A stretch of 5,474 nucleotides of DNA from positions 1-5,474 of the forward strand of contig DATMBG010000014.1 of the NCBI GenBank assembly GCA_035559535.1, read 5' to 3'. The position numbers and the translations under genes were made by a program. Below, piece by piece: positions 1 through 4,985 of this stretch. Below the pieces are notes generated by a model. It was not told the origin of the DNA and searched no databases. It was given only the letters and a program-made list of their open reading frames with translations. This DNA is from Candidatus Limnocylindrales bacterium (GTDB lineage Bacteria > Moduliflexota > Moduliflexia > Moduliflexales > JAUQPW01). Each line of letters begins with the position of its first letter. The first letter of the stretch is position 1.

Positions 1-234
1 AGGGATGCGTTGGAGGATTTCCGGTATGGACAGGCCGGTTACCAGCATTTTTCCGTTGAAGAGTCGCATGACTTTGTGGGGAGCTTCTCCCACTGCGTCT
101 ACGATGGTGACGCTGTGGCCGGCTCTCTTCAAACTGGAAGCTATATAAGCCAGACCGAGAGGTGGGGTTAGAACTCGAGTACTTGCGAAATAAGAGACTA
201 AATTCGGGGGACGGACCAGCGTAATGTGCAACAT
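1..234 (-). CDS. B12-binding radical SAM protein, N-terminal part (cut by window edge)
   Basis: The first 78 codons of a gene that continues past the window's left edge. The protein begins MLHITLVRPP and then reads TPPLGLAYIASSLKRAGHSV at about residues 23-42, followed by TIVDAVGEAP. This is the usual start of the cobalamin-binding (Rossmann-like) domain that precedes the radical SAM core in BchE-like and lipid-tailoring enzymes. As is common in that class, no DxHxxG cobalamin-ligand motif is seen in the visible part. The CxxxCxxC cluster motif would lie beyond the window, so the radical SAM assignment rests on family knowledge. The ATG at 234 is well supported by a GGAGGA Shine-Dalgarno 9 nt upstream. 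The gene follows the PQQ dehydrogenase after 315 bp and has its own promoter-like box. Substrate cannot be told; members methylate or rearrange lipids, tetrapyrroles or natural products. The family call is fairly secure, the reaction is not. Confidence 0.82.
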   Translation of the reverse strand, partial: MLHITLVRPPNLVSYFASTRVLTPPLGLAYIASSLKRAGHSVTIVDAVGEAPHKVMRLFNGKMLVTGLSIPEILQRIP

Positions 235-243
235 AGCACACTC

Positions 244-249
244 TCCTCC
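244..249 (-). promoter_or_regulatory. Strong ribosome binding site for the radical SAM gene at 234
   Basis: On the minus strand the bases read GGAGGA, continuing as GGAGGAGAG, with 9 nt between the hexamer and the ATG at 234-232. This is the best Shine-Dalgarno in the window and settles the start of that gene. Confidence 0.75.
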
Positions 250-378
250 GGCCAGTTCTTGAATATCACCAAACAACATGATATTCCAGAGTCAAACCGA
301 TCCAGGCCTTGTAATATTTTAATATGAATCAAGAAGATTACTACACAAATAACAGGATGAACACTTTTATCAAACTTA

Positions 379-394
379 CCAGAAAATATTCTGG
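379..394. repeat. Small inverted repeat over the putative -10 element
   Basis: CCAGAA and TTCTGG form 6-bp inverted arms with a 4-nt centre. The AATATT proposed as the -10 box of the radical SAM promoter (385-390) lies within this repeat. It could be an operator for a dimeric repressor. It is short enough to be chance. Confidence 0.3.
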
Positions 395-423
395 AACTCA
401 AGGGAAAATGTCAATAAAAAATT
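385..423 (-). promoter_or_regulatory. Candidate sigma-70-type promoter for the radical SAM gene at 234
   Basis: On the minus strand a perfect TTGACA (414-409) sits behind an A/T-rich stretch (423-415) and is followed after 18 nt by AATATT (390-385), a 4 of 6 match to TATAAT. Transcription would start near 378, giving a leader of roughly 140 nt before the ATG at 234. The 20 bases at 404-423 match 4834-4853 at 19 of 20 positions; that second copy lies ahead of the methyltransferase, also with AATATT downstream (17 nt). The repetition is the main reason to take the site seriously. The weak -10 and the long leader argue for caution. Confidence 0.45.
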
Positions 424-492
424 AACTCTTACCCTAACATTTCGATTGTGCAAACGCAAGATGCCTTTACAGGTCGTGTTCTAAGGTGTTCT

Positions 493-531
493 AAAGAAAG
501 AAGGTAGGGGAACGGCACCGCCGTGCCCCTA
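493..531 (-). terminator. Possible transcription terminator after the dehydrogenase gene
   Basis: Read on the minus strand, the copy A hairpin (12-bp arms, one mismatch, 3-nt loop) is followed directly by a pyrimidine tail CCTTCTTTCTTT (504-493). The stem is strong and close behind the stop codon (550). The tail is broken by cytosines rather than being a clean run of T, so termination may be partial, or the hairpin may mainly protect the mRNA 3' end. Confidence 0.38.
504..531. repeat. Interspersed hairpin repeat, copy A (downstream of the dehydrogenase)
   Basis: The stretch holds two 12-base arms, TAGGGGAACGGC (505-516) and GCCGTGCCCCTA (520-531), separated by ACC and complementary except for one pair. 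It begins GTAGGGG, and a diverged relative beginning GTAGAGG occurs at 2197-2225; both share CCGCCGTG on the far side of the loop. It resembles short palindromes of the type GTAGGGGCACGG...CCGTGCCCC that I recall as scattered through many bacterial genomes; that is memory, not a search. It lies 19 nt past the dehydrogenase stop. Confidence 0.65.
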
Positions 532-549
532 TTAAGATAGGATCGGAAG

Positions 550-1758
550 TTACTGTGGGCCTTTATAAAAGATTCGGTAAATAACCCCGGCCTGATCATC
601 AGAAACGTACAATGCCCCATCTTTTCCGACTATTACGTCTACCGGTCGTCCCCAGGCACTTCCTTCTATCAACCACCCTGTGGCAAATTCTTCTACCTTT
701 TCTGGATGTAATTCTGGAGAGATGCTTTTTACGGGATGTGTTAACGAATCTGTAGCATAAGGAATGGCTTTTTCAGATGGACCGTCGGAGAACTTAATCC
801 GGATAACTTCATAACCAACCGGAGTTGGCCGGTTCCATGAACCGTGGAGGGCGATAAATAAATTTCCCCGATATTCCTCGGGGAACTGCTCTCCGGTATA
901 AAAAGTAAGCCCTAAGGGGGTGGAATGCGCCTGAAGCTGAATCACTGGAGGAGTCGCATTGTTACAGAAAGTCTCATGCTGCTTAATAGGAATTGTAGGA
1001 TCTATCTCATGATCTGCATAACAATAAGGCCAGCCATAATGTTTACCTTCTCGAACGATGTTAATTTCATCTGGGGGCTTATAGTATCCCAAATGATCTC
1101 TTCCAGCTTCTGTGGCCCATAGTTCTTTGGTTTGAGGATGCCAGGCCAGCCCGACAGCATTTCGAAGCCCCTGTGCAAAGATCTTTTCTCCTGTCCCATC
1201 GGGATTATATTGAAGAATAGCTCCGCGTCTCGGATCCGTCTCCTGGCAAACATTGCAGGAAGAACCTATGGAAAGATACAACTTGCCGTCAGGTCCAAAG
1301 CTGATAGTCCTGGTGTCGTGTCGGCCTTCTACAGGAATATTAGAAATGATAACTTTCTTATTTTCACCCTTTCCATTTTTGTTGATGTAGCGGATAACTT
1401 CCCCTACAGTCGCAATATAGACCCCCCCTTCGAAGAAGGCAACACTGTGCGGGCGGTCCAACCCTTGGGCAAAGATGATGTTTTGGTCTGCTTTTCCATC
1501 TCCGTCTCGATCCGGAAGCATAAAGACCCTTCCGTCACGAAAGTCCGCTACAAACAGATCTCCTTCAGGACTTATCGCCATGTGCCGAGGAGCCCCCAGA
1601 TCAGAGGCAAAGATCTGGATGCCAAAACCGGGAGGAAGGTGAATCTTTTTTAAATCGATTTCCGATTCGGCAAAACATTGACTTAATAGACTAAAATATA
1701 TTCCTAACAGAACAGTCCAGACGGTTCTGCTAAAAAACTTCCTATATATTTTCAGCAT
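550..1758 (-). CDS. Exported PQQ-dependent sugar dehydrogenase (sorbosone/glucose dehydrogenase family)
   Basis: A 402-residue beta-propeller enzyme of the soluble PQQ glucose/sorbosone dehydrogenase family, expected to oxidise a sugar or aldehyde in the periplasm. A signal peptide is plain: basic start MLKIYRKFFSR, hydrophobic stretch to about residue 27, likely cleavage after CFA (residue 30). Family landmarks follow: LPPGFGIQIFA (41-51), a calcium-loop-like DRDGDGKAD (83-91), the putative catalytic histidine H147 before RTISFGPDGKLY, the GLRN arginine (R199), DEINIVREGKHYGWP (230-244), HGSWNR (305-310) and the closing WGRPVDVIVGKDGALYVSDD. Cysteines at 168, 171, 246 and 265 could form disulfides. 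Length matches stand-alone members; there is no CxxCH, so no fused cytochrome c and the electron acceptor is unknown. A TAA directly precedes the ATG, so the start cannot lie further upstream. The Shine-Dalgarno is poor. No PQQ biosynthesis gene is visible. Exact substrate is not inferable. Confidence 0.92.
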   Translation of the reverse strand: MLKIYRKFFSRTVWTVLLGIYFSLLSQCFAESEIDLKKIHLPPGFGIQIFASDLGAPRHMAISPEGDLFVADFRDGRVFMLPDRDGDGKADQNIIFAQGLDRPHSVAFFEGGVYIATVGEVIRYINKNGKGENKKVIISNIPVEGRHDTRTISFGPDGKLYLSIGSSCNVCQETDPRRGAILQYNPDGTGEKIFAQGLRNAVGLAWHPQTKELWATEAGRDHLGYYKPPDEINIVREGKHYGWPYCYADHEIDPTIPIKQHETFCNNATPPVIQLQAHSTPLGLTFYTGEQFPEEYRGNLFIALHGSWNRPTPVGYEVIRIKFSDGPSEKAIPYATDSLTHPVKSISPELHPEKVEEFATGWLIEGSAWGRPVDVIVGKDGALYVSDDQAGVIYRIFYKGPQ

Positions 1759-1792
1759 TTACTTGTTGAGTCCCGAAGTGGCTATAGAACAG

Positions 1793-1857
1793 CCTGGTAC
1801 CTTGTAAGGTTAATTCTATGTGATTTCTCATCATCCCAGATTCCCCCAGGTACCAGG
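1793..1857. repeat. 10-bp perfect inverted repeat upstream of the dehydrogenase
   Basis: CCTGGTACCT (1793-1802) and AGGTACCAGG (1848-1857) are exact reverse complements separated by 45 bp, beginning 34 bp upstream of the dehydrogenase start. Each arm contains the palindrome GGTACC. The enclosed stretch carries TAGAAT on the minus strand (1818-1813), a 5 of 6 match to a -10 element, but no recognisable -35. The pair could be an operator with looping, a long hairpin in the mRNA leader, or a relic of a small mobile element. The repeat is exact; its function is unknown. Confidence 0.45.
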
Positions 1858-2010
1858 ATAAGAAGGTTAGCCCCGGCGGGGTGACCTGTTTAACAAGCCA
1901 CTCCTCCGGAGCTTGAAAAAATTCCGAATTTCTGAGCCCCTCGACTTATGTTGGGAGCTACCGATTGCTCGCCCTTGACGGGGCTTTTTATCCTTACCCT
2001 GGCGTCTATG

Positions 2011-2045
2011 CCCTCGACCCCTCTCCCGAAGCTTTGGGGGGGAAG
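2011..2045. repeat. Degenerate partial copy of the 62-bp palindrome
   Basis: CCCCTCTCCCGAAGCTT at 2018-2034 is identical to 2097-2113, the centre of the perfect palindrome 79 bp away. The opposite arm (2035-2045) has drifted: most differences from the expected complement are A/G or C/T transitions, many of which still allow G-U pairing in RNA. It looks like an older, decaying member of the same repeat family. Confidence 0.55.
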
Positions 2046-2079
2046 GCACTTGGGAAATTAGCCCAGAAATCCATCGGCT

Positions 2080-2141
2080 CCCCTCACCCCCAGCTCCCCC
2101 TCTCCCGAAGCTTCGGGAGAGGGGGAGCTGGGGGTGAGGGG
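2080..2141. repeat. 62-bp perfect palindrome (REP-like, G/C-rich)
   Basis: Two 31-base arms, complementary at every position with no spacer, meet between 2110 and 2111; the core is CTCCCGAAGCTTCGGGAG. One strand is pyrimidine-rich on the left (CCCCTCACCCCCAGC) and its mirror is purine-rich on the right. The strings CCCTCACCCC and CTCTCCC are typical of interspersed REP-like elements I recall from cyanobacteria, Chloroflexota and other environmental genomes. Read from the glycosyltransferase it is the second hairpin after the stop and has no T tail, so it is more likely a 3'-end stabiliser or an inert mobile repeat than an intrinsic terminator. Perfect symmetry suggests recent insertion or active correction. 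Confidence 0.8.
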
Positions 2142-2181
2142 GGGAGGAGGGAGTGAGGGTAACACGGTTATTCAAATCTAG

Positions 2182-2239
2182 CTTTACAAAGTAAGAGTAG
2201 AGGCACGATGCCGCCGTGTCCTCTACTGATGCTGTAAAG
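2182..2239. repeat. Nested inverted repeat, copy B of the hairpin family (downstream of the glycosyltransferase)
   Basis: Inner arms AGTAGAGG-CACG (2196-2207) and CGTG-T-CCTCTACT (2215-2227) pair over 12 positions with one bulged T and a 7-nt loop. Outer arms CTTTACA (2182-2188) and TGTAAAG (2233-2239) are also exact complements, so the whole 58 bp can fold as a two-tier stem. The inner part is a diverged relative of the repeat at 504-531. It starts 64 bp past the glycosyltransferase stop. There is no clean T run on either side, so I do not call it a terminator. Confidence 0.6.
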
Positions 2240-2302
2240 ATCGTTGCTCAGAGCTGTTCCTATAGTCAATCCAGGGAACTGTTTTTTATTCATCTCTTGA
2301 TT

Positions 2303-4054
2303 TTAGTTTTGTTGGTCTTGTGCTTGAATTCGTTTAAAGATCATCACTTTAGGGTGATCAAACCATCGGAAAGTCATCTCCGCCCGGTCATCGTTGAAGT
2401 TAAAGCCTAACAGAGCAGGATAGGTCTTAAAGGTTTTGATTAATTCAAATCCCAGTCGACCTGCAAAAAGATCCTTATAAAACTGGTTCAGGGTGGGATA
2501 TTCATCCGGGCGGTGGGAATACAGATCATAGTACTGATCGCTCATGATGATATATTCAACTCCTTCTAAACGTTCCTTTAAATAATTCTCCCACCATTCC
2601 ATAGAAATAGGCTCCTTCTGGGCAATCAAGTCTACCGTTCTGAGATTCAAAACCTTGATTTTGAAGTAGTCTTTTCGTTTATAATAAAGGTCCCGCCAGC
2701 CCTGACTGTAGTAGTTATCCAGTTGGACATTATAAAATGTAGAGCCCAATAAAGGGGTTGCCGGTGAAGAGTCGATTAGCACCGAGGAGTTCTGGGGGAT
2801 ATTTTTATGGATCCATTTGGATGCTTTAATCCTCACATCTCCCCGGCTGTATATATTCATGTAGGCCAGAGCATACAAGAAGGACGCCAGGGTCACCCCG
2901 ATCATGGATACGACTACCGCGGTACGGGCTACTTTGTGGGTTGCCATTTCATATAAATCCAATAAGAAGCGCGCACCCAACAGGCACAGGAAGGGAAGTA
3001 AAGGAACAGCATATCGAATAAATTTCATATAACCTCCTCCGATGAAGTAAAGATAAGGGAGAAGGAACGATAGAAGTAGTAAGTCAGGTACCTTTCGCTT
3101 TACAAGGGCCCAGATCATTCCGATTACGCAGGTTAATTCTAGTAGAGGACCCATTCCAAAGTAAAGGAGGTTGGTAAACCAGTAAAGTCTGGTGGTGTCA
3201 GTAAACTGGAAGGTCCAGTTAGGTTGATCGGTTCCTGTAACATATCCATGGAGTATTTGGTACATTTCCAGAAATTTCCGGGGGTTAAGAAAAATAAAAG
3301 GATTCAAAAGGAGAAATATCAGGCCGGCTATAAGAACAGGAAGGAATAGAAGTCTCCAGGACCGAAGGGAAAAGAAGATCCTTCTACAGGAATTCCAGGA
3401 AATCTGGAGGTTTCTGAACATTCCCACAACATGGGCAGTCAAGATCACAGGGAGTACCATTAAAGTCGTCTGTTTGATGGTCAACCCAATACCGGTGGCA
3501 ATCCCGGTTAACAGATAAGACCGCGTTCTTGCCTTTTCAGCGATTCCCATGGAAAGAAATGTTGCCAGAACGACAAAGAAGGTATAGGGTACTTCAGGGA
3601 GATAAAAATGAGAATCCCGAATGTGCAAGACCGAAAAGGCCAGAAAGACAGAAGCCAACATACCTACTGACCGGTTATAAAATCGTTTTCCCATCCCATA
3701 AACCAGGATTAAGGTCGCAATACTAAAACAGGCCGTTACGATACGCCCCAACAGATAATAGAGGGTGATACTGGTAGGTTCTGTAAGGTCAAAGGGGCGA
3801 AAGAAAGAAACTATTTTGATCAACGCACTGAGAATATAGACAAGTAACGGAGGATATAAGAAAAAATACATTTCCTGATCGGCCAGTTGGTTAAAAGATT
3901 CAGCCGATCTAAACTTTTCGGTCATGGAAATAACGAACCGCTCATCCCCATTAAAATGATAGGGTAGCCCCCATCTTAATCCATAAATTCGCATGGAAAT
4001 TCCTGCGAGGATGGCTAACAAAAAAAGTAGAAAGATTTTACTACGCCAATCCAT
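2303..4054 (-). CDS. Membrane glycosyltransferase, family 39/ArnT-PMT type
   Basis: A 583-residue polytopic membrane protein. It opens with a transmembrane helix (about 7-26) and then GLPYHFNGDER, whose D37-E38 pair sits where the catalytic acidic residues of the first periplasmic loop lie in GT-C enzymes. About ten more hydrophobic segments follow, up to about residue 398. Family-like landmarks are HIRDSHFYLPEVPYTFF (144-160), IKQTTLMVLPV (193-203) and NPFIFLNPRKF (251-261). The last 180 residues are soluble, with WIHKNIPQNSSVLI and a closing WFDHPKVMIFKR that is common in bacterial members. By family, it would move a sugar from a polyprenyl-phosphate donor to a lipid, glycan or protein on the outer face of the inner membrane; donor and acceptor are unknown. 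It follows the methyltransferase by 51 bp, probably in one transcript. No good Shine-Dalgarno precedes the ATG, so translation may depend on the upstream gene. Confidence 0.85.
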   Translation of the reverse strand: MDWRSKIFLLFLLAILAGISMRIYGLRWGLPYHFNGDERFVISMTEKFRSAESFNQLADQEMYFFLYPPLLVYILSALIKIVSFFRPFDLTEPTSITLYYLLGRIVTACFSIATLILVYGMGKRFYNRSVGMLASVFLAFSVLHIRDSHFYLPEVPYTFFVVLATFLSMGIAEKARTRSYLLTGIATGIGLTIKQTTLMVLPVILTAHVVGMFRNLQISWNSCRRIFFSLRSWRLLFLPVLIAGLIFLLLNPFIFLNPRKFLEMYQILHGYVTGTDQPNWTFQFTDTTRLYWFTNLLYFGMGPLLELTCVIGMIWALVKRKVPDLLLLSFLLPYLYFIGGGYMKFIRYAVPLLPFLCLLGARFLLDLYEMATHKVARTAVVVSMIGVTLASFLYALAYMNIYSRGDVRIKASKWIHKNIPQNSSVLIDSSPATPLLGSTFYNVQLDNYYSQGWRDLYYKRKDYFKIKVLNLRTVDLIAQKEPISMEWWENYLKERLEGVEYIIMSDQYYDLYSHRPDEYPTLNQFYKDLFAGRLGFELIKTFKTYPALLGFNFNDDRAEMTFRWFDHPKVMIFKRIQAQDQQN

Positions 4055-4105
4055 ACTGAAAACGTGAGGTATTCAGATGATTTAAATCCTTAATTCTCTA
4101 AAACC

Positions 4106-4768
4106 TCATTTTTTGCCTGGTTTTCGGAACCGGATAGTACAATACATACGAAACGTCTCGGGAAGGAAGCGGGGAATAGTCAGGACCTGTTCCATCAAAA
4201 ATTTTTGGCTGAATGTTCGAATGACATCACGATGGGTAGAGACATGCTCGTCTTCGAGACGCGCATCAAAGGAAAGATAGCTCAACCTGAGGATGACCTC
4301 TGTCATCAGATTGGTTACTGGTACGCCAATGATGGCAAATCCTCCGGGTTGTAAGACTCTAAAAAATTCCTCGGCAGGGGATTGTAAGTCATGCAGGTGC
4401 TCCAGGACACTCATACAGACAATGGCATCCATACTCTCTGTTGCATAGGGTAGCATGCTGGCATTGGACTGGACGAGAGAAGCCGGAACAGACTCAATCC
4501 GTAACATCTGTAAGGTCTTATTCAGGTTAGGGTGAAGGTCGCAGGCAAAGAGACTCTCTGCGTGTCTGGCCAATTCCGGAAGGAAGATACCGGACCCACA
4601 ACCTACCTCCAATAAGCGTCTTACACGCCCTCCCAGAAGTCGTAAGGCATCAGCAAACCGGGCTTTGTAAAAAGACCGGGCTATGGGAATATAATAGAGC
4701 TTAAGGGGATCCGCCGCGCTTGTTTCCTTGATGTTCTTTCTATCCGGTAATAGGATTTCCATCCGCAA
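4106..4768 (-). CDS. Class I SAM-dependent methyltransferase (Methyltransf_11/25-like)
   Basis: A 220-residue soluble Rossmann-fold methyltransferase. SAM-binding motif I is LLEVGCGSG (52-60); the acidic ribose-binding residue is probably D77 in FACDLHP; SNASMLPY (101-108) and DAIVCMSVLEHLHD (114-127) are the usual motif II region; RVLQPGGFAIIGVP (137-150) is motif III. These match UbiE/COQ5-like small-molecule methyltransferases; the substrate is not evident. The C-terminal 70 residues hold the variable substrate part (EDEHVSTHRDVIRTFS). Start choice: the frame opens at TTG (4768), two codons before an ATG (4762). AGG lies 11 nt before the TTG and 17 nt before the ATG, so TTG is possible; using ATG only drops two residues. 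It stands 51 bp upstream of the glycosyltransferase and 217 bp downstream of radical SAM protein 1, suggesting a role in the same lipid or glycan pathway. Confidence 0.88.
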   Translation of the reverse strand: MRMEILLPDRKNIKETSAADPLKLYYIPIARSFYKARFADALRLLGGRVRRLLEVGCGSGIFLPELARHAESLFACDLHPNLNKTLQMLRIESVPASLVQSNASMLPYATESMDAIVCMSVLEHLHDLQSPAEEFFRVLQPGGFAIIGVPVTNLMTEVILRLSYLSFDARLEDEHVSTHRDVIRTFSQKFLMEQVLTIPRFLPETFRMYCTIRFRKPGKK

Positions 4769-4815
4769 TACTTTTTCTACCTGACAGTGATATCATCCTG
4801 GGAATAACTATAGGC

Positions 4816-4853
4816 AATATTGTTGAAGCGGATGAAAATGTCAATAAGAAATT
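4816..4853 (-). promoter_or_regulatory. Candidate sigma-70-type promoter for the methyltransferase-glycosyltransferase unit
   Basis: On the minus strand a perfect TTGACA (4844-4839), preceded by an A/T-rich stretch, is followed after 17 nt by AATATT (4821-4816). Initiation near 4809 would give a leader of about 40-47 nt before the methyltransferase start. The box and its flank match the 404-423 region at 19 of 20 bases. The alternative TATAGT at 4812-4807 is 26 nt from the -35 and badly spaced. The site lies inside the startless open frame noted here, so a coding explanation is not fully excluded. Confidence 0.45.
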
Positions 4854-4940
4854 TTATTTGAACGGGAGTTTTGTAGGTAAAACGGAAAGGAGATTCAAGC
4901 GGGTACTCGTGACCATGGCTCTTCAGAAGAACTACTTTCT

Positions 4941-4959
4941 CCTTCCTTGAAAGGGAAGG
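4941..4959. repeat. Short hairpin after the radical SAM protein 1 stop
   Basis: CCTTCC and GGAAGG pair over 6 bp around a 7-nt loop, 26 nt past the TAG at 4986. No T run follows on the minus strand (the next bases are AGAAAGTAG), so it is at best a weak terminator or processing site. Confidence 0.25.
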
Positions 4960-4985
4960 GGGCCTGGAATCGGACTTTTTGGAAT

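Larger units (their letters stand above)
1759..2302. other. 544-bp gene-free spacer rich in palindromic repeats
   Basis: I see no convincing gene between the glycosyltransferase stop and the dehydrogenase start. Open frames exist on both strands across 1867-2175, but they translate the palindromes into low-complexity proline, arginine and glycine strings (for example HPQLPLSRSFGRGG), appear as the same peptide on both strands because the DNA is palindromic, and lack ribosome binding sites. The spacer holds a nested hairpin (2182-2239), a 62-bp palindrome (2080-2141), a decayed half copy (about 2011-2045), a small hairpin with a T run on the plus strand (1971-1989), a short AAATT/AATTT hairpin (1919-1931), and the 10-bp inverted repeat near the dehydrogenase. 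Confidence 0.7.

Noticed and set aside
476-495. Tandem GTGTTCTAAG / GTGTTCTAAA
   Set aside because: Only two 10-bp units, with no sign of function. It is probably slippage in non-coding DNA.
1132-1653. A 173-codon plus-strand open frame inside the dehydrogenase gene
   Set aside because: It is antisense to a well-supported family member, has no recognisable domain, and its composition is that of a reverse-strand shadow.
1818-1833. TGTGA half site suggesting a CRP/FNR-type operator near the dehydrogenase
   Set aside because: The second half site does not match TCACA at the proper spacing.
1971-1989. GCCC-TTGACG-GGGC followed by TTTTTA on the plus strand, like an intrinsic terminator
   Set aside because: The stem is only 4 bp and no plus-strand gene lies upstream for it to terminate. 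On the minus strand the T run is on the wrong side.
1867-2175. A 102-codon minus-strand open frame and a 63-codon plus-strand frame (1965-2156) in the spacer
   Set aside because: They mostly translate the palindromic repeats into low-complexity peptides, give the same peptide on both strands, and lack ribosome binding sites.
4079-4088. GATTTAAATC, a 10-bp palindrome between methyltransferase and glycosyltransferase
   Set aside because: It is short and A/T-rich, likely by chance, with no second copy seen in the window.
4064-4108. TGAGGT ... ACCTCA inverted repeat followed by a T run between the methyltransferase and glycosyltransferase
   Set aside because: The T run lies on the plus strand, away from the direction of transcription, and the loop is over 30 nt. 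It would not terminate the minus-strand operon.
4854-4916. 20-codon ATG open frame in the spacer before the methyltransferase
   Set aside because: It has no ribosome binding site at a useful distance, is very short, and the alternative frame over the same bases looks more protein-like.
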